A program made the position numbers and the translations under genes. A stretch of DNA of 64,000 nt from FEN-1350 sp964386005 (GTDB lineage: Bacteria; Planctomycetota; Phycisphaerae; Sedimentisphaerales; Anaerohalosphaeraceae): NCBI GenBank assembly GCA_964386005.1, contig CAYLSB010000001.1, forward strand, positions 62,001 to 126,000, given 5' to 3'. Positions 38,326 through 46,372 of this stretch are shown piece by piece. The notes below the pieces were generated by a model, which did not search any database, had not been told where the DNA came from, and saw only the letters and a program-made list of their open reading frames with translations. How positions within the stretch are numbered: position 1 is the stretch's first letter; each line of letters starts with the position of its first letter.

Positions 38326-39684
38326 CTATAAAGTCCAGCCCTTGCGATATTCCGTCTGCAGGTATTTTTCCGCCGCCGGGCAGTTCGGGAACTTCATATT
38401 CACCGGATCCCAGACCAGCATTTCGTTGGTCCGAATGGCGATATTGCCCAGCATGGCGACTTCGGTGATCAGGCCGCCGAACTCAAACGGGCTTCCCGCG
38501 GCCGGGCCCCCCTTGCAGGCGATCAGCCATTCCTTGTGATGGCCGGGCGAGCGTTCCAGCAACCTCGGGGGCTTGCCGTATTCTCTCATCCGCGATTCGG
38601 GGATCAGCCGGTGGTCGAGAATCTTGCCCTTATCACCGATGTACAACATCCCATCGCCAAAGGGGATACGACGCCCCGGCTCCAGTTCTTCCGGCCGGAA
38701 AGGAAGCAATCCGCCGTCATACCACGTCACCGTCACCGCCGGATGATCGGCCGTCGCCTCAAAGGTGTAATGCACGACCGACCCGACCGGCGCCGTCTCG
38801 TTGGCGATTTCCGGCCCACACTGGCCGTTGGTCGAGCTGGCCTGAATGGTTTTGGGGTGGCCGAGATGGAGGGCCTTGAAGATCGCCGAGAAATTATGGC
38901 AGGCAATATCCCCCAGCACGCCCGTCCCAAAATCCCACCACGCACGCCATGAAAACGGATGATACACCGGATGGTACGGGCGCTGCGGCGCCGGACCCAA
39001 CCACAAATCCCAATCCAGAGTCGCCGGAACCGGGGGCGTATCTGCCGGACGCGGGATTCCCCGTGCACAGATCGCCGGATTGCGGCTCGACCAGCCGTGA
39101 ATCTCCTTGACGTTTCCGATCGCGCCGCTACGAATCATTTCGATTAGCACTCGTGCTTCTTCCGACGCCTGACCCTGATTGCCCAGTTGCGTCGCCACCT
39201 TGGCCTCTTTGGCGGCCTTGGCGATCATCCGAGCTTCCATCACAGTATGCGTCAGCGGCTTTTCGCAATACACATGCTTGCCGAGTTTCAGCGCCATCAT
39301 CATAATCGTCGCGTGCGTGTGATCGGGCGTCGCAATGACGACGGCGTCGATATCCTTCTGCTCTTCGAGCATCTTGCGAAAGTCTTTCCACTTCCGCGCT
39401 TTGGGATACGAATTAAACACGCGGCCTGCGTAGGCCTCGTCCACATCGCACAGGGCAACGATGTTTTCCGAAGATACCTCGTGCAAATCGCCTTCTCCCC
39501 GCCCGCCGAATCCGATGCCGGCAATGTTGAGTTTATCGCTCGGCGGAGTTTGGCCGACGGCCTGACCGAGTACGCTGCCGGGAACGATGGTGAATGCCGC
39601 GGCCGCTGTTCCGCCCGCCGCAAGAAACGAACGCCTGGAAATGAACTTGTCTGACGATTTGCCGCTTCGATCCGATGGTTTCAT
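38326..39684 (-). CDS. Tat-exported Gfo/Idh/MocA oxidoreductase
   Basis: 452 aa from 39684, preceded by GAGAGGAG. Tat motif SRRSFLA, then a long Ala-rich stretch to VLGQ. Rossmann GIGFGGRGEGD. E-K-P intact (YCEKPLTHT). It ends QTEYRKGWTL. First gene of the locus; divergent from prmC across 218 nt. Three consecutive exported paralogues point to a series of related substrates or successive steps. Confidence 0.9.
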   Translation of the reverse strand: MKPSDRSGKSSDKFISRRSFLAAGGTAAAAFTIVPGSVLGQAVGQTPPSDKLNIAGIGFGGRGEGDLHEVSSENIVALCDVDEAYAGRVFNSYPKARKWKDFRKMLEEQKDIDAVVIATPDHTHATIMMMALKLGKHVYCEKPLTHTVMEARMIAKAAKEAKVATQLGNQGQASEEARVLIEMIRSGAIGNVKEIHGWSSRNPAICARGIPRPADTPPVPATLDWDLWLGPAPQRPYHPVYHPFSWRAWWDFGTGVLGDIACHNFSAIFKALHLGHPKTIQASSTNGQCGPEIANETAPVGSVVHYTFEATADHPAVTVTWYDGGLLPFRPEELEPGRRIPFGDGMLYIGDKGKILDHRLIPESRMREYGKPPRLLERSPGHHKEWLIACKGGPAAGSPFEFGGLITEVAMLGNIAIRTNEMLVWDPVNMKFPNCPAAEKYLQTEYRKGWTL

Positions 39685-39902
39685 ATCGGCTCCTCTCGTT
39701 ATCCAACCAGTGAAATGGAAAGTACGTACGACGGTCGCATCCGCGAGTGTCGCCGCGGAAACAAACAAAGGAATAATGTAACAATCCATGGATTTTATTG
39801 CAACAAAATACCCCGATCCTCAAGGTTGCCCCGCGAACCGACACATCGCGGAATTTCGGATTCCGCTTGAAAAGTGGATACAATATGGTGTAATCTTGAG
39901 CG

Positions 39903-40769
39903 ATGGAAACCTGGACGATACAAAAGCTGCTCAACTGGGTGACGCAATTTTTCGGCGACAAGGGCGTGGATAGCCCGCGTTTCAGCGCCGAGATGCTGAT
40001 CGCCCACGTGCTCGGCCGCAAACGGATCGAACTCTATACGCAATTCGACGCCGTCGTTCCGGCCGAAAAGCTTTCTGAACTCAGAGGCCTTGTCAAGCGG
40101 GCCGGAGAACATGAACCCATCGCGTATCTGATCGGCTCGACGGAATTTTACTCTCTGACGATCCGCGTCGGTCCCGACTGCCTGATCCCCCGGCCGGAAA
40201 CGGAGATGCTCGTCGAGCGGGCAATTGACTTCCTTCGCAAACGCAACGGCGACCAGAAGGTTCTCGATCTGTGCACCGGCTCCGGCTGCGTTGCCGCCGC
40301 CATCGCCAAAAATCATCCGACCGCAACGATCGTCGCGACGGACATCTGCGAAAAGGTCCTGGCCGTCGCCGCCGACAATCTTCGCTTGCATGGGCTCGAG
40401 TCGCGAGTGCGACTCCTGGCGGGAGATCTTTTCGATCCCATCATCGCCGGTCTCGACGCAGCGCGATTCGATCTGATCGTAAGTAACCCCCCGTACGTCA
40501 GCGCCGAGGAATACGCAAAGCTCGATCGCAACGTCCGCGACTACGAACCCAAAAAAGCCCTCGACGGCGGCGCCGACGGATTGGATATCTATCGCCGTAT
40601 CGCCGCGCGGGTAACGGAATTCCTTGCCGACGATGGGGCGCTTCTTCTTGAGATTGGTTACAGCCAGGCCGACGCCGTGCGAAAACTGCTGGAAACCGCG
40701 GGACTCAAAACCATCCAGATCTTCAAAGACCACGCCAAACTGGACCGAGTGGTGATGGCAAGGAAATGA
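39903..40769 (+). CDS. prmC: Peptide chain release factor N5-glutamine methyltransferase PrmC
   Basis: 288-aa SAM-dependent methyltransferase modifying the GGQ glutamine of RF1/RF2. N-terminal helical domain, then SAM motif I DLCTGSGCVAAAIA and the substrate motif NPPYVSAEE. TTGAAA (39867-39872) and TGTAAT (39889-39894) with a 16-nt spacer could start transcription within a few nt of the ATG. No clear ribosome site is seen, so a very short or absent leader is possible. Confidence 0.93.
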   Translation: METWTIQKLLNWVTQFFGDKGVDSPRFSAEMLIAHVLGRKRIELYTQFDAVVPAEKLSELRGLVKRAGEHEPIAYLIGSTEFYSLTIRVGPDCLIPRPETEMLVERAIDFLRKRNGDQKVLDLCTGSGCVAAAIAKNHPTATIVATDICEKVLAVAADNLRLHGLESRVRLLAGDLFDPIIAGLDAARFDLIVSNPPYVSAEEYAKLDRNVRDYEPKKALDGGADGLDIYRRIAARVTEFLADDGALLLEIGYSQADAVRKLLETAGLKTIQIFKDHAKLDRVVMARK

Positions 40770-40772
40770 TTT

Positions 40773-40886
40773 TTACTTTTTCTTTTTGAACAGCAGAAAA
40801 TACAGGACCGCCGCGATGGCGATCATCGGCATCGAAACAACCAGAAACATCCCAAATATGATGATCAGCTCATAAGGTCCGGGCAT
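40773..40886 (-). CDS. Tiny membrane protein, 37 aa
   Basis: Starts MPGPYELIII and has a single hydrophobic helix of about 24 residues ending in a KKKK tail, preceded by AGGAG five nt before ATG 40886. Good ribosome site, positive-inside tail and a similar neighbour support a real gene. Function unknown. Confidence 0.6.
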   Translation of the reverse strand: MPGPYELIIIFGMFLVVSMPMIAIAAVLYFLLFKKKK

Positions 40887-40950
40887 ACAATCTCCTTTCG
40901 GATAACGTCAACCCAAAGAAGGATACGAAGGCAATGGAAAGGAAACAAGA

Positions 40951-41070
40951 TCATTTTTTCTTTCGAAACGCATATAATAGAAAGAACAGAATCAATGTCA
41001 TCACCAGAACTGGCATATTACAGATCGGCCAAGTCGCCAATATCGGAATATATTCATAATGCCATGGCAT
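40951..41070 (-). CDS. Tiny membrane protein, 39 aa
   Basis: Starts MPWHYEYIPI; hydrophobic segments about 8-17 and 20-33, with an FRKKK tail. GGAGGTG lies 4-5 nt before ATG 41070. It shares size, MPxxYE start and lysine tail with the gene at 40773, so the two look like a tandem pair. They lie just downstream of tatD. Confidence 0.55.
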   Translation of the reverse strand: MPWHYEYIPILATWPICNMPVLVMTLILFFLLYAFRKKK

Positions 41071-41091
41071 ATTACACCTCCCGGCGATCTA

Positions 41092-41862
41092 TTATAAACT
41101 GAAGAACGATTGGCTTGTTGTGTTTATCGCGCCGGCGAATACGTCAACGCTGAGGCCTTTGAGTTCGGCGATTTTTCGCGCGGTGTGGACGAGCATGGCC
41201 GGTTCGCACGGCCGGATATTTCGAACGGGTTCCGGGCTGATATACGGGCAGTCGGTCTCGATCATCATGCGATCCAGCGGAACTTCGGCGGCGGCCTGTC
41301 GCGCCGTGTCGCCGTTCTTGAAGGTGATAATGCCGGTGAATGACACATGCCAGCCGCGGGCGAGAATCTCGCGCGTCTGATCGATCGGCCCGCTATGGCA
41401 ATGAAAGACCAGCCGCGGAATCCGGGCCGCAAATTCATCCAGGATCGCCATCGTCTCGGCGAAGGCATCACGGCTGTGAATCATCACCGGCATTCCTCGC
41501 TCTACGGCCAGTGCAAGCTGAGCGCGGAAGACCTCGACCTGCCGTGCCTGCGTGGAAAAGTTATAGTGAAAATCCAATCCCGTCTCGCCGATGGCGACGA
41601 CCTTGTCGGCGCGGGCTAATTCCGAAAGCCGCGCCACATCCTCATCCGACGCCTCGGAAGCGTGATGCGGATGAATCCCAATCGCCGCCCACATTCCCTC
41701 CGTTCGTCCCGCCAGACCGATGGCCTTCTGGTCATGTTCGATGTCGGTACCGACGGTGATCCAGCGGCTGACGCCGGCGACACGACTGCGATCCAATACG
41801 GCCTCAATCGGCTCGCCCATCTCCGAATACGTCAGGTGCGTGTGCGTATCGATCAATTCCAT
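41092..41862 (-). CDS. tatD: TatD family metal-dependent deoxyribonuclease
   Basis: 256-aa TIM-barrel hydrolase. Metal motif IDTHTHL at the N-terminus, GETGLDFH, VMIHSRD and FHCHSG, then ETDCPYISPEP; all standard. Start 41862 chosen for MELIDTHTHL; upstream codons are not conserved. Last larger gene of the ffh-rpsP-trmD-rplS-yraN-tatD run. Confidence 0.92.
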   Translation of the reverse strand: MELIDTHTHLTYSEMGEPIEAVLDRSRVAGVSRWITVGTDIEHDQKAIGLAGRTEGMWAAIGIHPHHASEASDEDVARLSELARADKVVAIGETGLDFHYNFSTQARQVEVFRAQLALAVERGMPVMIHSRDAFAETMAILDEFAARIPRLVFHCHSGPIDQTREILARGWHVSFTGIITFKNGDTARQAAAEVPLDRMMIETDCPYISPEPVRNIRPCEPAMLVHTARKIAELKGLSVDVFAGAINTTSQSFFSL

Positions 41863-41915
41863 CCGTCTCTTCCAATAAAAAAGGCAGATATCCATCTGCC
41901 CGTTATGTTTGTCGC

Positions 41916-42320
41916 TCAATATTTTGGTGTAAATGCCCCCGGATAATGCCGAATCTCCGGATTAGTCCCTTCGCCGAGAACGACCGCCACCACGTCGAAT
42001 CGCAGAGGTTTATCCGCCAGTTGATACTTGCGGATGAAAACCTTCGCCGCCCGCGACATTCGTCTGCGCTTCAGCGGCGTTACGGCCGTTTGGGCATCCG
42101 CAAAATCTTCATTCCGCCGCGTCTTGACCTCGACGAACACCACCGCCCCGTTGGGATCGGCGGCCACCAGATCCAGTTCGCCGCCGTCGCAGCGGAAATT
42201 CCGCGTGATCGTCTGAAAGCCGCGTCGCTTCAAAAATCGCAGGGCCTGGTTCTCGCCCCACCGGCCGAGCCGTTTGGGATCGGCCAGCAACCGCCCGCGA
42301 CTCCACGGCCAGACAACCAT
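41916..42320 (-). CDS. yraN: YraN (UPF0102) family nuclease-like protein
   Basis: 134 aa with the family core: GRWGENQALRFLKRRGF, then GELDLVAAD and VFVEVKTRR, which make the D-ExK nuclease-like site. It is often found next to rplS, as here. Function is not established, though Holliday-junction resolvase similarity is known. Confidence 0.9.
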   Translation of the reverse strand: MVVWPWSRGRLLADPKRLGRWGENQALRFLKRRGFQTITRNFRCDGGELDLVAADPNGAVVFVEVKTRRNEDFADAQTAVTPLKRRRMSRAAKVFIRKYQLADKPLRFDVVAVVLGEGTNPEIRHYPGAFTPKY

Positions 42321-42332
42321 CCGCCGGATCCT

Positions 42333-42707
42333 TTACTTGGCGGCCGTCAGGGTGTGTTCGCTGTGGCGATGCGAAAGCTTAACGCTCTTGCCGGCCCGCT
42401 CGCGAAGATAATACAGCTTGGCCCGGCGGGTCTGACCGCTGCGAACGGCTTTAATGCTCACGACGTTCGGCGAGTGAATGGGGAAACGACGCTCCACGCC
42501 CTCTTCATCGACGATCCGGCGCACCGTAAACGTCTCGGACATGCCCTGTCCGGCCCGGGAAATGACGATACCGCTGAAAACCTGGACGCGGCTCTTGTCG
42601 CCTTCCTCGATTTTACAGCCCACTTCAACGGTGTCGCCCACTTCGAAGTACGGAATCTCGTTCTTCTTGCTCTTGCTTTCCACATGTTCCAACAATGCGT
42701 TCTTCAC
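42333..42707 (-). CDS. rplS: 50S ribosomal protein L19
   Basis: 124 aa. Family motifs: GDTVEVGCKIEEGDKSRVQVFSGIVI-type N-terminal half and the RRAKLYYLRERAGKS segment. Sits between trmD and yraN in the common rpsP-trmD-rplS arrangement. Confidence 0.97.
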   Translation of the reverse strand: MKNALLEHVESKSKKNEIPYFEVGDTVEVGCKIEEGDKSRVQVFSGIVISRAGQGMSETFTVRRIVDEEGVERRFPIHSPNVVSIKAVRSGQTRRAKLYYLRERAGKSVKLSHRHSEHTLTAAK

Positions 42708-42731
42708 GATCTATACTCCTGTTTCGTCTGG

Positions 42732-43430
42732 TTAAGTTTGTGATTCATGATTCGGTTTCAACAGATCCGGCCGCCATTGCCGGGTTCGCTGGATCGCCTG
42801 CTCTCTTCGCCACGCTTCGATCTTCTTGTGATCGCCGCCCAGAAGAATCTCCGGAACCCGCATCCCGCGGAATTCTTCCGGCCGGGTGTATTGCGGGTAT
42901 TCGAGCAATCCATCGGAAAACGATTCGTTCCGGATGGAGTTCTCGTCGCCGACGGCGCCGTCCAACAGACGGACCACCGCGTCGATCACGACCATCGCCG
43001 GCAACTCGCCGCCGCTGAGGACATAATCGCCGATGGAAATCTGCTCGGCCCCGAGGCCGACGCGTATCCGTTCGTCGAAACCCTCGTAGCGACCCGCGAT
43101 CAGGATCAATCGCGGCTGACGAGCGAGTTCCTCGGCCAGCTTCTGGCTGAAGGGCTGTCCCTGCGGCGTCATCAGAATCACGCGGCCCGGATCTTCGGTC
43201 TGCGCTCGAACATGATCGAAGCACGCGAATACCGGCGACGGCATCATCACCATGCCGCTGCCCCCGCCGTAGGGCTTGTCATCGACCTTGCGATAACGGT
43301 CGGAGGCGAAATCTCTGATATTGCAAAGAGCGATCTCAACAAGTCCGGCCTGTTGCGCCCGCTTGAGAATCGAATGATTCAGCGGCGATTCGAACATCTC
43401 CGGAAACAGAGTCAGCACATCGATTCGCAT
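42732..43430 (-). CDS. trmD: tRNA (guanine37-N1)-methyltransferase TrmD
   Basis: 232-aa SPOUT methyltransferase with the knotted fold motifs: LTPQ-type MTPQGQPFSQ, AGRYEGFDERI and SIGDYVLSGGELPA. It methylates G37 to prevent frameshifting. Confidence 0.97.
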   Translation of the reverse strand: MRIDVLTLFPEMFESPLNHSILKRAQQAGLVEIALCNIRDFASDRYRKVDDKPYGGGSGMVMMPSPVFACFDHVRAQTEDPGRVILMTPQGQPFSQKLAEELARQPRLILIAGRYEGFDERIRVGLGAEQISIGDYVLSGGELPAMVVIDAVVRLLDGAVGDENSIRNESFSDGLLEYPQYTRPEEFRGMRVPEILLGGDHKKIEAWRREQAIQRTRQWRPDLLKPNHESQT

Positions 43431-43481
43431 TTCCGGGTTCTCCCGCCGGGTTCGATCTCGGGCGCGCCGATCGGCGGCCGA

Positions 43482-43859
43482 TTACCCCTCGGCTTTCTGT
43501 TCCTTCGGGGCCGTCAGCGCCAGCTTCTCGGCCTTGGTGTAGGGCTTGCCGGCCTTGCGAACCAGTTCGCGCGACCGGTCGGTACGACGCTTGCGCTCCT
43601 CCATATATTTGCACGTCAATCCGTTGCGGCGGAGAATGTCGCACATCGGATCGCTCGGTATCGCTCCGCAGTCCAGCCAGTACTTGATCCGTTCCAGGTT
43701 CAATACGTACTGCTTGGAGGTGTCCTTCTCAATGGGATCATAATGCCCCAGTTTTTCCAGAACGGTTCCGTTCCGGGGGTTTCGCACGTCCATCGCGTTG
43801 ATGCGAAAGAACGGACGGTGACGGCGCCCTATCCTCATCATTCTGATTCTGACTGCCAT
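43482..43859 (-). CDS. rpsP: 30S ribosomal protein S16
   Basis: 125 aa. MAVRIRMMRIGRRHRPFFRI and the GTVLEKLGHYDP motif are diagnostic. Longer than the usual 80-90 aa because of a basic, lysine-rich C-terminal tail after about residue 90. Confidence 0.96.
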   Translation of the reverse strand: MAVRIRMMRIGRRHRPFFRINAMDVRNPRNGTVLEKLGHYDPIEKDTSKQYVLNLERIKYWLDCGAIPSDPMCDILRRNGLTCKYMEERKRRTDRSRELVRKAGKPYTKAEKLALTAPKEQKAEG

Positions 43860-43913
43860 GTTACTTCCTTTCGTACCTGTATATGGAAAATTGTCGCGAC
43901 AGCACGTTGCCGG

Positions 43914-44225
43914 TCACGACACCCGTTGGCATTCCAATGCATATCCATTCATAAAGATCGCCACAATCGCCGGATCCACCCCGGCATCGTCGGCGATCCG
44001 CCGCACCTGCGGATCCGTCAGCCGATCGGCGGCGGCTTTTTCCGCCGGCGTCATTACCGCCACGGCCTGGGCCATCTGCCGCCATTCGTCGCGGCTGGGC
44101 GATGGCAGCATCGCCAGCTCGCCGGAGCCGCGCCCGTCGGCAAACCGACTGCGAAACTGCCGACCGTACGGATCATCGACAAATCGCTCGATGCGCCGCA
44201 GATACTCGTCGATCGAAAGGCCCAT
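43914..44225 (-). CDS. Small protein with SRP M-domain-like motif, next to ffh
   Basis: 103 aa; starts 2 nt after the ffh stop, so translation is probably coupled. Residues 58-92 (MTPAEKAAADRLTDPQ, VRRIADDAGVD, then a hydrophobic helix) line up with the Ffh M-domain segment near residue 379 (MTAEERRDPDIIDSS, RRRRIARGCGRD, VQEVASLI). The match covers the RNA-binding helix-turn-helix region but loses several arginines. The N-terminal half (LSIDEYLRRIERF) is not recognised. It could be a duplicated M-domain fragment or an unrelated protein with a similar helical motif. Confidence 0.7.
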   Translation of the reverse strand: MGLSIDEYLRRIERFVDDPYGRQFRSRFADGRGSGELAMLPSPSRDEWRQMAQAVAVMTPAEKAAADRLTDPQVRRIADDAGVDPAIVAIFMNGYALECQRVS

Positions 44226-44227
44226 GC

Positions 44228-45646
44228 CTATCGCCGTTTCTTTTTCTTGCGACGGTCGTCCCGTCGCCGATGGACGGGCGGGCGAAGCTTGACGCCGCCG
44301 GACATCGCGCTGAACAAATCCACCTTGCCCGACAGCAGGCTGCGAAACGCGCCCGCGCCCCCGGCGCTGAGAGTCTGCATCATCTCGCGACTCCGCCGAA
44401 ACGTCTTGATCAGCGAGGCCACTTCCTGCACATCCCGACCGCAACCCCGGGCGATCCGCCGCCGTCGCGAGGAGTCGATGATATCCGGATCGCGCCGCTC
44501 TTCGGCCGTCATCGAATGAACGATCCCTTCCATCCGCCCGACTTCGCCGTCGTCGATATCCATCCCGGCGAGCTGCGACCCCATGCCGGGAATCAGCTTC
44601 AGCAGACTGCTCATGCCGCCCATTTTCTTCACCGAGCTCATCTGCTTGAGAAAATCGTCGAACCCAAAAGTGCCTTGGGCCATCTTGGCCTGCATCTTCT
44701 GGGCTTCATCCACGTCAAATTGTTCCTGGGCCTTCTCGACCAGCGTTACGATATCGCCCATGCCGAGAATCCGGCTGGCCATCCGGTCCGGGTGAAACTC
44801 CTCGATCTTGTCGAGTTTTTCGCCAACCCCGATAAATTTAATCGGCTTTCCCGTTACGGCCTTGACGCTCAGCGCCGCGCCGCCTCGGGCGTCGCCGTCG
44901 AGTTTGGTCAGGATCACGCCGTCCAGTTCCAACCGCTCGTTGAAGGCCTTGGCGGAATTGACCGCGTCCTGGCCGGTCATCGCGTCGCAGACCAGATAAA
45001 TCTGATGCGGAGTAACCGTTTTGGCCACCTGTTCGATCTGCGCCATCATCTCTTCGTCGATGTGCAGCCGCCCGGCGGTATCGAGAAGCACCACGTCGCG
45101 CCCGGTTTCCACGGCCTTGCGAACGCCGTTCCTGGCCACCGCAACCGGATCCTTGATGCTCGTATCGCTATAGACCGGAATCTGGAGCTGTTGGCCCAGC
45201 GTAACCAACTGATCAATAGCCGCAGGTCGCTGCAAATCGCCCGCGACCATCAGCGGAAACTTGCCCTTGCCGGCGATATACTGCGCCAGCTTGCCCGCGG
45301 TGGTCGTCTTGCCGCTACCCTGAAGACCCGCCAGCATGATGATCGTCGGCCCGGGCGAGACATAATAAATCCGCGTATCCACCGGGCCCATCAGGCGGAC
45401 CAGTTCATCATGAACGATCTTGACCATGACCTGGCTGGGATGCAAACTCTTGATCACTTCGGCGCCCAGCGCCGCGCTCATGCAATCCTTGCAGAATTGC
45501 TTGACGACATTGTAATTGACGTCCGCTTCGAGCAGGGCCTTGCGGACCATCGCCATCGCATCCGAGACATTCGCCTCGGTAATTCGCCCCCGGCCGGACA
45601 ACGACCGAAAGATCGAATTCAATTTTTCCGTCAATGCGTCAAACAC
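44228..45646 (-). CDS. ffh: Signal recognition particle protein Ffh
   Basis: 472-aa SRP54 GTPase from GTG 45646 (GGAG upstream). N domain, then the G domain with GLQGSGKTTTAGKLA, DLQRPAAIDQL, DTAGRLHIDE and TKLDGDARGG. The M domain is methionine-rich, with RRRRIARGCG near residue 395 and a very basic KKKKRR end. It targets nascent membrane proteins and would work with the YidC of this window. Confidence 0.96.
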   Translation of the reverse strand: MFDALTEKLNSIFRSLSGRGRITEANVSDAMAMVRKALLEADVNYNVVKQFCKDCMSAALGAEVIKSLHPSQVMVKIVHDELVRLMGPVDTRIYYVSPGPTIIMLAGLQGSGKTTTAGKLAQYIAGKGKFPLMVAGDLQRPAAIDQLVTLGQQLQIPVYSDTSIKDPVAVARNGVRKAVETGRDVVLLDTAGRLHIDEEMMAQIEQVAKTVTPHQIYLVCDAMTGQDAVNSAKAFNERLELDGVILTKLDGDARGGAALSVKAVTGKPIKFIGVGEKLDKIEEFHPDRMASRILGMGDIVTLVEKAQEQFDVDEAQKMQAKMAQGTFGFDDFLKQMSSVKKMGGMSSLLKLIPGMGSQLAGMDIDDGEVGRMEGIVHSMTAEERRDPDIIDSSRRRRIARGCGRDVQEVASLIKTFRRSREMMQTLSAGGAGAFRSLLSGKVDLFSAMSGGVKLRPPVHRRRDDRRKKKKRR

Positions 45647-45788
45647 GAATTCTGCTCCATCGTTCTGCCGGCATAGACCCGGCGCAGGGACTATCCACCG
45701 AAAACTTGGGATTTTAAGGAAAAAGCCCCCCTTTTGCAAGCTGAAAACCACCATTCGCCCGATTTTTTACGGAATTTTTCTTCAGGTC

Positions 45789-45817
45789 TTGACTTCGACA
45801 GACCGAATCGATACTAT
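45789..45817 (+). promoter_or_regulatory. Sigma70-type promoter of the ilv operon
   Basis: TTGACT (45789-45794), 17-nt spacer, TACTAT (45812-45817): close to consensus. The predicted start near 45824 gives a leader of about 550 nt to the chosen ilvB start. Confidence 0.65.
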
Positions 45818-46024
45818 TGGGTTTTGCTCTTTCTCATTTATGCCAATAGGCGTGTAAATGACGCCTGAAACACAGCATGGACTGTGGTTACGGGATCTTG
45901 GCGGGGCTTTTCACACCGGCCGGGTCGGCCGTCGGCGGGGTGCCGGCGAGCAGGCCCTCTCGGTTTTTGCCCAACGGAGCCAGGACAACCCGGAATAACG
46001 GAACTCGTTTATCAGGAAACACTT

Positions 46025-46372
46025 ATGAATCCCTCTATTACGGGTATGCCTGTGCCCAGGACCCTCCGAATGACAGGCAGTCAGGTCATCGTTAACACCC
46101 TGCTCGAACTCGATGTCGATACCGTCTTTGGTTATACCGGCGCATCGGTTATGCCTCTTTTCGATGCGATGATGACCGTTTATAAACGAAAGGCAAATCG
46201 TAACGGCAATTTCCCCGGAGAGATTCCTGCCCAAACCGAATGTGCCGCCTCTTCTTCAACGAATGGATTCGAATCCGGAATTTCCTCGGAACCTGTTTAT
46301 GGACCTGTGGAATTCCCAAATGAAATCCATTATACTGAAACCCCTATATATGAAGATATCAGGAGACAGCCA
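46025..46372 (+). other. In-frame partial copy of the IlvB N-terminus in the ilvB leader
   Basis: From ATG 46025, 116 codons run in frame and without a stop into the ilvB ATG. Residues from GSQVIVNTLL to PLFDAM match the IlvB segment GSQIIVDTLV to PLFDKL at 18 of 32 positions; after that the similarity ends and the rest is Asn/Ser-rich. Either it is a leader reading frame, a relic of a duplicated ilvB, or a real extension making a 689-aa protein. An SD-like AGGAA precedes ATG 46025. Confidence 0.6.

Noticed and set aside
42747..44519. 590-codon open frame antisense to trmD and rpsP
   Set aside because: Shadow of two certain genes and the small protein gene.
44102..45676. 524-codon open frame antisense to ffh
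   Set aside because: Overlaps the unambiguous ffh gene; sequence is histidine/arginine-rich shadow translation.
45884..46372. Reading ilvB from GTG 45884 as a 736-aa protein
   Set aside because: No ribosome site; the first 47 codons lack family similarity. ATG 46373 has AGGAG and gives normal length.
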